From Hypomyces perniciosus (lineage: Eukaryota; Ascomycota; Sordariomycetes; Hypocreales; Hypocreaceae), in assembly GCA_008477525.1 (NCBI GenBank), contig SPDT01000010.1, forward strand, positions 930,001 through 994,000: a DNA stretch of 64,000 nucleotides, read 5' to 3'. The notes beneath the pieces are model-generated. The model was not told the DNA's origin and ran no database searches. It saw only the letters and a list, made by a program, of their open reading frames with translations. This document shows positions 35,601-46,749 of this stretch, piece by piece (the stretch's first letter is position 1; every line of letters begins with the position of its first letter). The position numbers and the translations under genes are program-made.

Positions 35601-38441
35601 ATGTACAGGACCAAAGACGGGGGAGCTGCTCCTCGGGGCAGCATTCTCGGGGTCCTGAAAGCCACCGAAATGCTCGATTCGCGCGCGAGGCTACCAGCAG
35701 GTATGAAGCCATCATATGCTACTCAGCAGACAGCTCAATGTTTGCATAGATTGGACGACTGACGGGAGAGCGTGCTGCCAGAGATAATTGTCACCATCCT
35801 GAACTACCTGCCCATCGCCGACCTGATGCGTGCGGCACGGGTCTCCCGCCGATTTCAAGAGATGATTTACGATGATACGCGTTGGGTATCGCGACTTAAG
35901 AGTATGGGATGCTGGGACGAGCGGGAGGCAAGGCAGAGGTTTGAGGAGTCGGTTCGACGGAGACGAGAGGCTGCTGCTGCTGCTGCCGCCGCCAGTGGCC
36001 AGCCCAATGGTGCTGAAGCCAAGCAACGACCGATATCTACGGCCACACTATTCGATGCAACGGTTGAGCAGCAGCGCCGACGGCGTGCTACGTCCGAACT
36101 TCGGGATGGCTTTGAGACTATGAGCCTTGGGACGACGTTGGCGAGCGATCCCGCTCAGGACCCGGCTGCATATCTCGACGTTTTCAAGAACGTGAAGAGT
36201 GTGAGGGGAGGAGCAAGACATGAGTATGGAAAGATATACGGCGCTCTGGCACCGTTCTACATCGACATAGTTCAGGCCAAGAGTCATGCCGACCCTATCG
36301 TGTTCAAAGCCTTCCGAGACCCCGAGAGACAGGCTCAGATGCTTGCCAACCTACGCCGGTTTTCAGCGAGCGATTGGTCGGAAGGATGGAACGTCCGAGA
36401 GGAGAAGCTATTTTTTATGATGGGTATCTTCGAGACTGCCGTGTTACGCGAGTTTGAGCAGGGCTACGAATTCTGGGATGTGAATGGCAGGATGCATCGG
36501 TATGCCCATGTCTTACACACGCTCAACGGCACGAAGAGCGGTATCGAGCTCTTCATTCAGAAGCATCCTATCTTCGAAAATCGCGAGTCGATGGCCAATC
36601 CTATGGATTGTCTCAATCAAGCTGGCTCGGATGAAATTGCCATGGAACCTTCTCGTCTCTTTTTCGAACAATTGCTCATCAAGATCAACGAGCAAGCCAA
36701 TGTTGTGGAGCGGATCTTCCCCGAACCAGCCGTCGTTTTCTGGGAACTGACGGAGAAGGTCGCAGAAGACATAATTACCGAGTACACTACTCCATTGTTT
36801 GACGAAGCTCATGAACGCAGCATTTCATCTTATCTCAAAGCTGTTTCAGGCATTTTCGAGCAGACGATGCGGTTCTTTCAGTCTCTCACACCGCCGAAGG
36901 AATCCAGAGAGGGGATAATAGAAAAAGCTAAACAACTGTCCTTTAAAGTGTTTGAACCTCACCTCGATCTGTATTTGCAAGAGGAGTTCGACTTCTTCAC
37001 GAAGCAAGCCGAGTCAGAGGTCTTTCAGTGGGAGAAAAAACTCTCAGAACAGGACTCAACACTAGAATCATTCTACATGTCCAACATCAATCGCTCAGCG
37101 GAGAAGAAAGATTTCCTCAGTTCATTCAAGAAGGTCATTATGATGCCCGTCACGGTGCTCCCTAGTTTTCCGATGGGCTCCCCCTTTGTGACAAGCAAGC
37201 CCTCATCGTCCCCTGCGCCCCCCGCAAATGGATCATCTGCGGTAACTCCCATGCCTTCCCGCCCACAGACACCTGGGCTGGGTGGCGAAAAGGAAGGACG
37301 AAGCAGTCCGTTGCCAGGGGCAAAGGCGCCAACCGACGAGCTCGCAGCCAAGACGGCTATTATGACGACGAAGCTAGAGGGAATCAAGTCGTTGTTCAGC
37401 ATCGAGGTAGCCCTCACTCTGGTGCATATGGCTAAGACAAGTCTGGGGCGAGCGGCTCTCCTTATCCCCCTCGCTGGTCAGGTTGGTGGAGAGGCAAAGG
37501 AACAGTGCGCCAACATATTCATTGCCATGATTCGTATCCTCGGACAGAGGCACGTGAAGAGCGGGTTCGACATGGCAGTAGACCATTTGTCGCATTACAA
37601 CCCGCGGGACGTCAGCGATCACAACCAATCCGGGGTGGCGCCGCTGGTGACGTTTATTGAACTTGTTAACGTGGGCGACCTCATCTCGCAAATGATTGAT
37701 GTCTTTTACGAGCAGCAGCTTACGGCGCCCAAGATTGCTGACAAGAACGACTTCTTGGATCCTGCAGGTCTGGCCAAGAAGAAGTTTGAGCAGATGCTCG
37801 ACGAGAGCGTCGCGGCGGGCTTGAATAAGGGCATCGATGTGCTCATGGATGAGGTGGAGTACCTACAGGGCACGATGCAGCAGCCTACAGACTATAACCC
37901 GGCTCCACGCGTACCCTTGAACAACATGACCCTGGAGCAGGCCAACCGGGCTACCATCAGCTCTTTCACGGAGTTTGATATTGGTCCAACACCCACAGCC
38001 CGACGTATCGTGGAGCTCGTGCGGTCGCACACCAACATGCTGATCGGCACAACAGAGAAGTCGATGCTCGACGTCTTCAACGGCGAGGTTGGCCAGCGGC
38101 TGTTCACTGCTATATGCAAGCACCTGAAGCGACAGCGCATCAGCACCGACGGCGCCATCAAGCTTATTGCCGACATGAATCTGTACTCGGACTACATCCG
38201 CACGCTCAAGAACCAGGACCTGCTACCGTACTTTGGGGCGCTCCGCGAGCTGAGCCAGATTTACCTCATCGATCCGGGACATGCCAAGGAGATGGCCACA
38301 GTGATTGCTGATGGAGATCGCTTTGGCGGCGTGTTTCGTGCGGAAGAGGTTTATGAATACGCACAGAGGAGGGCGGATTGGTACCAGGTGAGGAAGAGTG
38401 TGGAGAGGGCAATGTATGGGATGGACTGTACCGTCATGTGA
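35601..38441 (+). CDS. RCY1: Recyclin-1 (F-box plus Sec10-like domain)
   Basis: A protein of about 922 aa that acts in recycling of membrane proteins from endosomes; an F-box (residues about 35-80) links it to Skp1. The F-box reads VLPEIIVTILNYLPIADLMRAARVSRRFQEMIYDDTRWV. The rest matches the exocyst Sec10-like helical domain, with KSGIELFIQKHPIFENRES, FIELVNVGDLISQMIDVFYEQQL and KSVERAMYGMDCTVM. Proposed exons 35601-35696 and 35769-38441. The N-terminal exon (ending LDSRARLP) and the main frame are in the same phase but separated by an in-frame TGA at 35760. A 72-nt intron with a GC donor (CCA|GCAGGT) would remove it, but the acceptor GGGAG is weak. An Ala run is coded by a GCT/GCC repeat (35968-35993). 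A long proline/serine linker sits near residues 490-540. Confidence 0.88.
35697..35768 (+). other. Putative intron carrying the in-frame TGA in RCY1
   Basis: The exons either side share one reading frame, so the intron must be a multiple of three and must span the TGA at 35760-35762. The GT donor at 35698 is phase 1 and has no phase-1 acceptor after the TGA. The phase-0 option is GC at 35697 with acceptor AG at 35767-35768. An unusual splice, or a disrupted start of the gene, are the alternatives. Confidence 0.45.
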
Positions 38442-38835
38442 AGAATGCGAGCTGGTAGTGTAGTGGGACGCAGTGGTCGGTTCTTGATGGCTTATGGAGA
38501 CATGGCTTGACGATGGTGGACGAGAATCAGTCATATATATACACGGAATGGTTGGATAATGATGCACTTCAACAACACTTATGAATGGATAGAATCCTGG
38601 TATTAGTAGTAAACCGCAAGTAGCATATCTAGTACAGCATGGTAGTAATAAAAAGCATGGCAATTTCCTTCCCGTATGTCTAACCAAACCGTCCATGTCG
38701 TTTCATCCTTCCTTGATTTTTGGAAACGCCGCAGATGTGATGGTAGATGTATGATAACGCCTCCTTACATGCGCCTCCCTGTCTCAAAAAAAAAGTAGCC
38801 TCAGAAGAAGGAAGCCATATCAGGTGTTAGTCGAT
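38442..38835. other. Convergent 3' flanks of RCY1 and KIN28
   Basis: These 394 bases lie between two facing stop codons. No gene is supported. Confidence 0.5.
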
Positions 38836-40092
38836 TCACTTCTGGCCGAAATCCAACTTGCGCGCCACTTTTGAGCCCCTATCCTCCTCTGCAACAAGAC
38901 CCGGCCGGCGCTTGAGATCGATGCCCATCTTCTCCTCAGCGGCGCCGCCGTCCTTGCGCGGCAGCTCGTGCTTCCGTGTGGGTTTGGGCTCTGAGTGCCA
39001 CCAGCGGTGCTTGAGCATGTCGCGCGCGGTAATGCGCTTTAGGGGGTTGAGGGATAGGGTCTTCATGAGCAGGTCGACGCCATCCGGGCCGACGATGCCG
39101 AAGCGCATCTCGTAGTATTCACGGCCACGGATGGGATGCTGGCCTGGAACAGTGTACTCCGGCATTCGGGTGACGCCGGGCCAGTTGTCCTCGGTCGGGG
39201 TTCCGATGGATTCACAGATCATCTTGATCTGGTCGAGCTCATTGTTGCCGGGCATGTAAGGGGCGCGCAATACGAGCTCGGCGAAGACAGTACCGACGGA
39301 CCAGACATCAACGGCACCGCTGTAGTGTCTTGCGCCGAAGAGTAGCTCTGGTGGCCGGTACCAGCGCGTGATGACGTTGGAGGTCATGTTGCGATGTGGA
39401 TCGGCGAAGCTCCTCGCCAGACCAAAATCAGCAAGCTTGACCTCGCCATCGGCGGCAATCAGCAAGTTGTTTGGCTTGATATCGCGGTGCAGGACGAAGT
39501 TCTCGTGACAGAACCAGACAGCGCGGGTAAGCATGCCCATCCAGGCCTTGATGTCTGCGGCGCCGTAGCGGACATTGTCCGTGTCGCGGATGAGCATCTC
39601 GAGATCGCCGAGGGGCAGGTACTCGAGGACAAGGTTGAGGTTCTGGTCTTTGGACGAGAAGACAGAGAGGAGGGAGATGATGTTGGGGTGCTGCAGCTCT
39701 TGGAGGTGCTTAAGTTCGCGGACCGCGTCGGGCGCCATGCCCTCGGTGTATTCTTTTTGGACTTTGATCTTCTTGATGGCGACGAGGGTTGACGGCTTGG
39801 AGCGGAGGTGGCCGAGGAAAACGATAGCGTAGGTACCCTCTCCGAGCTTCTTGCCCTTGACGTATTTGCGCTTCTCCTCCTCGTTCATCTGCTCTGCAAG
39901 GTCGAGAGTTGGCGGCAGTGTGTGGCCTGTCACTGCGGGCACAAGCGCGGGTTTAGGGGTGCCATTTGATGAGGTTTGGCCTGATCCCGAGGCTAGGTTC
40001 TTGAGGGGCGAGGAGACGGCTCGTGCATTTTGTACATTCTCGACGGCCTGGTTCGTTACGGAGGTGGTGGTAACGACTGGGGAGAGAGCCAT
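38836..40092 (-). CDS. KIN28: CDK7-type cyclin-dependent kinase (Kin28, TFIIH subunit)
   Basis: A 418-aa nuclear Ser/Thr kinase of TFIIH that phosphorylates the RNA polymerase II C-terminal domain. The gene has no intron. An N-terminal extension of about 75 residues precedes the kinase. Motifs: KKLGEGTYAIVF (residues 81-92, P-loop), VAIKK with Lys107, HRDIKPNN (202-209), ADFGLA (221-226), activation-loop Thr in NMTSNVITRWY (about 237), RPPELLFG and VDVWSVGTVFAEL. The TRWYRPPEL form also occurs in fission yeast Mcs6. The C-terminal tail is basic (HELPRKDGG, DLKRRPG, KVARKLDF), as in CDK7s. The start is the first ATG and is well separated from upstream frames. Confidence 0.93.
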   Translation of the reverse strand: MALSPVVTTTSVTNQAVENVQNARAVSSPLKNLASGSGQTSSNGTPKPALVPAVTGHTLPPTLDLAEQMNEEEKRKYVKGKKLGEGTYAIVFLGHLRSKPSTLVAIKKIKVQKEYTEGMAPDAVRELKHLQELQHPNIISLLSVFSSKDQNLNLVLEYLPLGDLEMLIRDTDNVRYGAADIKAWMGMLTRAVWFCHENFVLHRDIKPNNLLIAADGEVKLADFGLARSFADPHRNMTSNVITRWYRPPELLFGARHYSGAVDVWSVGTVFAELVLRAPYMPGNNELDQIKMICESIGTPTEDNWPGVTRMPEYTVPGQHPIRGREYYEMRFGIVGPDGVDLLMKTLSLNPLKRITARDMLKHRWWHSEPKPTRKHELPRKDGGAAEEKMGIDLKRRPGLVAEEDRGSKVARKLDFGQK

Positions 40093-41124
40093 GGCTGCGG
40101 CTGGCTAGAGCTCTCAAGGAGCAATGTGAGTGCGGTCGCTACTCTCGCTACTCAGATAAGCGAAGGGGTTTGCAGTTCAGGTAGCACAATGCTTTAAGTC
40201 GACTGTGTGCGAGCGCCTGCGCCAGGCAAGCAAGTTCGGCTGCTGGACTTTGGTGGTGGTGATGGTGATTGTTTCAGCCTTGGGCGTTGCGATGCATGCT
40301 GTATGATTATCTTATCAAGCGCTTATCTTATCGGCATATTTCTTAACTCCATTAGGCTCTCTCTGTAAGGAGTACGGAGTACGGAGCATTACAACAGAAT
40401 TCTCGGGAATTTAATTAACGATTATTGTGGTTTATTTTCATTATTTTGCTAACTGTTATTCACTAATTGGTTGTTTCAATCCCATGATGCTTGATCGTTG
40501 CGAACCATATTGAGGGAACGGACTTAGGTCGTCTAGGCGATATTTCCATCGATATGTTCCCGTTGCCGGAGCATTTCGTTCTTAATATTCCGCAACTCCA
40601 TAACTCCATAACTCCGTATACTAATTCTCCCAATTGAGCTTAGAGTTTCCAACCTAATCGGTCAATCTATGTACTAAATCTTTTTCGGGTTTCCTCCCTT
40701 CTCTGGAATGGATCAAATGCCTTTCAGGCGGGGTTCGGGGTCCGGTATCTGGCTCCGGACCGGCGGAATGACCCACTTCTCCGGCATTGACCTTTCTGTC
40801 ATAATACTACGTCATCAACGCCGGGCCTCCGTCACCACCAACGTAATACCGCTTCTCCATGCCAAGTTCTGCAAAATAGTTGAAATCCGAAATCGGTTAG
40901 ACGATGTCCAATTCCATCCATCGGCTTTCATATTCTGGGCATAGAGGTTTCTGGTAGAGCCGGCGGCCCCCAATCCTTCCCAAATCAGCCCAACTTCCTC
41001 TCCTGTCAACACTCTTTTCGCTCTCTATTTTTACTCTCGAGCTTCATGGCTTTTTTATTCGATATCCTTAAAATTGACAGCTAAAACCGTGTTTATATCT
41101 AATTTAAATCCATTATCAACCACC
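40093..41124. promoter_or_regulatory. Divergent region between KIN28 and SFK1
   Basis: No gene is supported in 1032 bases between two divergent start codons. A GGAGTACGGAGTACGGAGC run lies at 40369-40387 and an ACTCCGTATA copy at 40611-40620. AT-rich DNA at 40405-40460 and C/T-rich sequence before 41124 look like promoter DNA. Confidence 0.55.
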
Positions 41125-42106
41125 ATGGCGGCAAAGGGTTTGATATCCTATTGGGTGAGCTTCAAGACCAATTCTGCGTTTCTCGTGCTTCCGCATGATG
41201 GTTCAACATCTCGGTTCAATAGCCCCGTTACTAACACCCCATCGTCCTCGGTAGATGCTCCCCGTCATATCCAGCCTCTTTTGGCTGGCCACACTTCTAG
41301 GCCTGCTCCTCTACTGGATCATCAACACCAATAGCCGCCACTACTCTTCCATGTCCGACAACCAAAACATCGCGTACATCAGCGATGTGGGCGCAGATGA
41401 GTTAAAACCGCTGTTCATTGCAGGCTCTGTGGTCACCACAGTCTTCCTCGACCTGTCCTTCGTCTCCGAACGCTGGCTACGGCATAGGGGCCGGCTCGTT
41501 CCCAACACGAGTATTGGCGAGAAGATCCTCTCCGGCCTTACCATCGTTTTTGCCCTTGTTGGCACAGCAGGCTTGATTTTGCTGTCCGTATTCGATACTG
41601 CTCGCTACAATGTGTTGCATAATATATTTCTCTTGCTCTTCATCGCCGGATACTTGCTCTCCGCCGTGTTCATTTGCTGGGAATACCAGAGATTAGGCAT
41701 AAGTAAGTTCTCTCTCCGCCTCTACTCATGGTAAAAATACAAGTTTTCTCATTTCAATTACAAAGAGCACCGCCAGCACGCCGTCTTACGAATCTCCTTC
41801 TGGATTAAACTCACCTTCATCCTCGTCGAACTCGTCCTCGCTGTTGTCTTCGCCGTCACCACATTCACCCGCCAGGCCAATATCGCTGCCATCTTCGAGT
41901 GGATCGTCGCCTTTGTCTTCACTTTCTACATCTTATCCTTTGTTATTGATCTCCTCCCAGCGATTCATACCAAGCCTTATACTGCTCGCTTCGAGAAGCC
42001 GCATGAGAGGGATATGGAACTGGCCAACAACGGCCATAACAACGACTTGGATCGCTCGCCCTATCCCAATGGCTACCGTAGTGACACAGCACCATCAAAC
42101 TTCTAA
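41125..42106 (+). CDS. SFK1: Sfk1-like membrane protein (Frag1/DRAM/Sfk1 family)
   Basis: A 272-aa plasma-membrane protein; Sfk1 in yeast supports recruitment of the PI4-kinase Stt4 and lipid asymmetry. Exons 41125-41154, 41255-41702 and 41766-42106. Exon 1 encodes MAAKGLISYW. Six hydrophobic spans are visible: LFWLATLLGLLLYWI, FIAGSVVTTVFLDLSFV, LTIVFALVGTAGLILLSVF, IFLLLFIAGYLLSAVFI, ISFWIKLTFILVELVLAVVF and IFEWIVAFVFTFYILSFVI. The FLDLSFVSERWLRHRGRL and FDTARYNVLHNIFLLLF blocks and FEWIVAF near the end are typical. The C-terminal cytosolic tail is charged. Intron 2 ends in an AAAG acceptor, chosen because it alone keeps the frame. Confidence 0.88.
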
Positions 42107-42490
42107 TTTCTTCTGTCATTTGTCTACATGTTTCAATCTCTTCATAGAAATTCTGAAAGAATACAATTTGGTGCATCACTGGTTCACAACCCCCGGGGGG
42201 GGGGGGTAATGTTAATTAATGCATGGAGATACATATTTATCATGACTTCTGAATAGACAAATGAATAGAGCATCTCAAAGTCCACATGTTCGAAATTCCA
42301 CCAGTGCCATCAGAAATATATCCACTACTCACGTGGCGCCAGTCTGGTGCGCGAATGCAACACAAAGAAATCATTTCCTCCCTCTAACGCCAGATCGACT
42401 ATGAGAATGCTTTTACAAAGACAGGACTGGTAGCCCAATGTATCTTTGCTAGAGTATGTTCGCTCTTGATGTGCATCATCTCCCTGAGAC
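42107..42490. other. Convergent 3' flanks of SFK1 and EIS1, with a C5G12 tract
   Basis: No gene is supported in 384 bases. A homopolymer block of 5 C followed by 12 G lies at 42190-42206, 84 bases after the SFK1 stop. Confidence 0.6.
42190..42206. repeat. C5G12 homopolymer tract
   Basis: CCCCC directly followed by twelve G residues. The true length may be uncertain, since such tracts are hard to sequence. No other tract of this kind occurs in the window. Confidence 0.9.
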
Positions 42491-44800
42491 TCATCGATCT
42501 ATTATCTCTCGAAATCGGGAGTCGCGCGTAGGGCTGCTACTCGAGCGAGACGCATTTTCTGTGATTGGCCTTGGTGGCTCAAGGCTTGCACGCCTACTGT
42601 TCGTTGTCTCTTGCTCAATGAGTGAGCTAACAGGACTTACACCGCGGGAGTCCTTATTATTTGACACTTCAGCGTGGTTGCCCGTCTCATCGTCTCCACT
42701 CTTTCCAGCCAGTGCAACATCACGTATGCTTGATGGTTGATGATCCAGGCTTGTTGTACTGTGGTCCATACCGGACTCTCTGAGCGCTGCGCCACCGATG
42801 AAGCCCTTCCGTTTCTCACCATGATCCCCAAAGGACTTGCCTCTCGAAAAACGATTCTTAATCCAACCCTTCACTCTGGATGTGGGTGAAGTGGGTTCTT
42901 CACTGGTTTTGCCCTGTGAGCCACTCTCGGCGTTTTCCATGGCGGAATCGAGCGTTTGGTGAGCCCCAGACGCAGTGGTTTCCTGGATGCTCCGAACTTC
43001 CTCGTTGCTTTCGTCTCTTTCGTCGTCACCCTCACGGGTATGGGCGACTACTTCCGACTTCGATCTGCGTTTCTCTTCCTTGGCCAACCGCCGTTGCTCG
43101 GCCTTGGCTGCCTTTTCCTCTTCCCTCTTAGCCTTCTCCTCTTGTTTCTCCTGAAGTTTCCTGGCCTTTTCTTGTTGTCTGTCTTCTTCTGTGATATACA
43201 ATTAGTAAATGATATACCGCATAGCACCCAACGAGTGGCAAGAGGCAACGCGTCAACATACCTTTCGCCCTCTTCTGGATCTCCTTTAGCTCACGTTCAC
43301 GGGTCTTTTCCCTCTCCGCTTCAGCCTTCTTAGCCTCCTCTTCCATCTTGATGGTGACCAGCCACTCTCTCTCATTCTCAGCCTTCTCGCGGATATCGTC
43401 CAACACAGGTTGGACTCTCCTGGCGGCAATAGCATCGACCTCATCGGCATCCATAAACTTGCCGCCTCCAATGTCAATCTTGCCCCTGCCTTGTGTCCTC
43501 GTTTCATGACGAAACTGGGCGGCCTGCTGAGCCTTTATCTCCCAACTGTTTAGAATTGCTGGACTGACCTTCCCCGTTTCCCTGTAAACTTTCTCATCCA
43601 TTCCCTGGAGGCGAGCCTTGACATTCCGTTGCGCGGCAGCCAAGAGGGCCTCTCGATCCTTTTCACGCTTCTCTTGATCGACTTTGGATAGCTGAGAAGA
43701 GAACAAGGACATCTGTTGGCGTATTTGCTCTGAGCGTTCACAATCGTCCATGTCACCAAGGCTCGAGGATCGGTGGCGCAACTTAGAAATAACAGAGAAA
43801 CGACGACGGGGCGATTGCTCGTTTCCATAGTACTCTTTATACAGACGATTCTTGTAATGCTCATCCTGAAGCTTGGTCAGTCGGTCCTGGGCCTGCTTGT
43901 AGGCTGCATCTTGCAGGTTGAGATAGGGGCTAGGGTTTGCGTGGTCGGAGCCATCATGAGTATCATTGGCTGCCGCCTCCTGTCTCTTTTGCTGTTGTTG
44001 GTACATCTTCTTGGCCATCTCGACTGCGGATTGGTGAAGCCGCTCGTTGTTTGTCTTTTCATCCGCTTCAGGTTTGACAGGTGGGTGTGAAGTGAACATG
44101 TTCCGGGTCATGGTGGTGACAGAGACAGCACCGACATCCTCCATGGGTGATTTATTCATCGAGGCTCGGTGGGCTATGGTAGCACCATTCATGGCACTGG
44201 ATGAGGCGACGCTTGCATCAGTAGGGGGCGATTCCTTCCGATACGAGTGTGCTCTCGGCCGCGAATGTGTGGCAGCATGTTTCGAGGATGACATGGCACC
44301 CTGAGCAGCTGCAAGTGACCTGTCGCCTTGTGCGGTTTGTGGTGAGTCAACTTTGCGCATGGACTGAGACCGGCTCGTATTGAATGCCCGGGTTGCAGCA
44401 GAGTTACCGGTCGAGAGATTCGTGTGTTCGGTGGAAGCCGGTCGGTTCGCATTGAACGCTTGGGTCGCAGCCGTATTGCCCCACGAGTCGCGCGATGTTT
44501 GATTCATGTTGGACTTTTTGAGCGCAGCACCGGCAGAGCCAGCGGCCAGTATGGCAGCTTTAGCTCCTGTGCTGTCCGAAATTGGCTGCCAGGACGGCGA
44601 CATCTTGTAGTCCTTGGCCAAAGCGGCGGCGGCAGAGGCAGACGAGGTCTTGTCGGGTCTCCAAGGTTCGACTGGCTTATGCGTAGACCAGCCCAGAGAA
44701 GCCGCTGCGCTGGCAGCCGCGCCGCCCGAACTGATGCCGGTAGACGGGAAGCTCGGAAGACTACGAGGATCTGCGTATTTGAGTTTACCAGCGGTTGAGA
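42491..44800 (-). CDS. EIS1: Eisosome protein 1 (Eis1), N-terminal end unresolved
   Basis: A structural component of eisosomes, the plasma-membrane furrows under the cell cortex. Exons found: 44800-43262 and 43188-42491, giving about 745 aa without the first exon. Recognition: the stretch STAGKLKYADPRSLPSFPS, SAAASLGWSTHKPVEPWRPD, KDYKMSPSWQPIS and GAKAAILAAGSAGAAL, all Eis1 hallmarks, then long coiled coil (RQEEKAKREEEKAAKAEQ-type) and a Ser/Pro-rich tail. The start is not in the long frame. A donor at 44854 (CCG|GTACTT) and acceptor at 44801 would join an upstream exon in phase 1, but no ATG or conserved N-terminus could be placed. The gene therefore starts somewhat upstream of 44800. Confidence 0.85.
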
Positions 44801-46749
44801 CTATGGGCAGTGTGAGCAACCGATTCGTCCTTGTTGTTGTAAGTGTGTAAGTACCGGCTGGCTCGATTGACGCCTGTCAAGTACAACACGGAGGATCGGA
44901 ATTGGGCCGCAGGAGAAAATCCAAAATAGAACATTTTCAGACAGAACAGCAGGGGCAGTGTTTCATATCCACGTACAAGGGAGAGGCTCATGAAAGTGCT
45001 GGGAAGGCGCCTTTCCTCCGCCAGCCTCTGTGGCTGTTTGCATCATAGCCGAGAATGTGGGGTAGCTCGCGATGGCTCTGCGACGTCACCAATCCCACGT
45101 CAGAGGATGTCGCAGTTTGGCTGGTCAAGTGATGCTCCACACTGCAAGTTGCAGCGCAATGCAAAAGGCAGGCAAATAGGGAATGAATCCAGTTGAGGAG
45201 CTTCTCGTATAAACGCAATGTCGAAAGCTAACGCTCAGGCGGCCAAGCTTAGGCTCAGTTGGGTTGCCAGCTCTCAGCTCACCGCGCCCATCAGTGGAGG
45301 GCTTCGTTGTACGATTTGCAGGGTCTGCAGAGCAGTAGCAGCAGCTGCAGCCACATTGATGTGGGGAAGAGAAATACGGGATGCAGAACGATCAAAGAAA
45401 GCTCCGACCGGGGACAGCGGGATGGCTTGGGATATATATGTATGCATGAGCAACGTTCTGGGTGGGCGGATTGGAACGGCCGGCACACTAAACAGACGAC
45501 ATCCGAAAAATCAAGGCATCTTGATCATAGAGGAGATCAGTCCTTGATCCACTGCCACCAAGCTGTCGCAGCCCTGTTGCTCAGACCAAACTCTACCCCA
45601 GAATGGGTGTTGAGGCTGACGTCATGGAGGCGCTCCGTTAGATCTTGGTGCATGACGCTATGCGGCCTTGAGGGGCGCAAGCTTTTCCTGGACCGGCGCA
45701 TCTGATGATTCAGGTCAAATTCGTTCTGTTGTGGAACAGGTGGAACTGCCGCTGATCGATCATGGAACATGCCGATCCGGGGCATGCCAGTATCCTTCAT
45801 ACTCGTCCAAGGTAGATGACTCAGCCCACATTCTCAAGCCTTTTGTCGTCTCCTCTCCTGCAAGAGCTGGTTCATGATGGCACACTGTGGCATACGAGGC
45901 CAATACGCTCCTTCAAGAGATTGAACGCCCACCTTGTCATTCATTGGATATTCAGACTCACCGTCGATGCGAGATGTTATCTAGCATCCAACTCAATTGG
46001 ATTGCCGAGAGTCTTGGAATGTAAGTGGAGCTGATTGAAGGCGACGTGAGTCGTGGCCTCGGCCGATGTACGGCCTCTCGCCGGGAGTGATACGGCCCGT
46101 TCAGTCAGGACCCTGATTGCCTGATTGACGCCCACTGAAAGTCTAAAATTCACCGCCTGAACCCGCTGCACCAGCGCGTGCTGCCAGCGGTCACCAAGGG
46201 ACACCCTTGGTATAGATGGATGCACCCTGCAGCCTTAATTCAACGATACGACCTCATGATAGATGCACTATATATATATATATATATATACGAGAAAAGA
46301 AAGAAGGGAAACACAAACCAAAGATCAGTTATTGGCTATGAGGAACGTCCTTTCAAAGGCAGGAGCGAATTCGTATCCCTCTTCATCATAAGGCCAACTG
46401 TGGAAGTAGCACGCCCGCTTGCTTATCTATGACAGCAACGAGCAAAAAACCACTCCGTACATTGACGAAAGCAATGCACCGAATTTGAGACACAGACAAG
46501 AATAGCCAATGAAGACCATTCGAGACAAACAGATTCGAAGCCAAATGTATAAAATATTTATTTAACCGGAGTACGGAGTAGCATAAACAGAAAGGCCAGG
46601 TGGACAAATCAATGCTGACGACTGTGTGGGACGAAATACGAATTCCAGCACCAGCTGCTTCTTTTCTCACGCGACTTCACTGACCAGATACCAACCTCAA
46701 CCAAATAATACACGCCCATCACCGTTCATATCTCCTGTATATACACGAT
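44801..46749. other. Region between EIS1 and the tyrosine phosphatase gene
   Basis: The first few hundred bases should contain the missing first exon and promoter of EIS1. No other gene is supported; several open frames of 60-150 codons have no conserved motif. A TA microsatellite lies at 46269-46290 and motif copies at 46451-46460 and 46568-46581. Confidence 0.5.
46269..46290. repeat. TA dinucleotide microsatellite
   Basis: Eleven consecutive TA units, about 460 bases upstream of the phosphatase start codon. Confidence 0.9.

Noticed and set aside
39300..39420. RPPEL in place of RAPEL in the CDK7 kinase as a loss of function
   Set aside because: The same change occurs in fission yeast Mcs6, an active CDK7; all catalytic motifs are intact.
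45218..45705. Frames of 109-148 codons between EIS1 and the phosphatase gene
   Set aside because: Overlapping frames of similar length with no motif; start and codon use do not support a gene.
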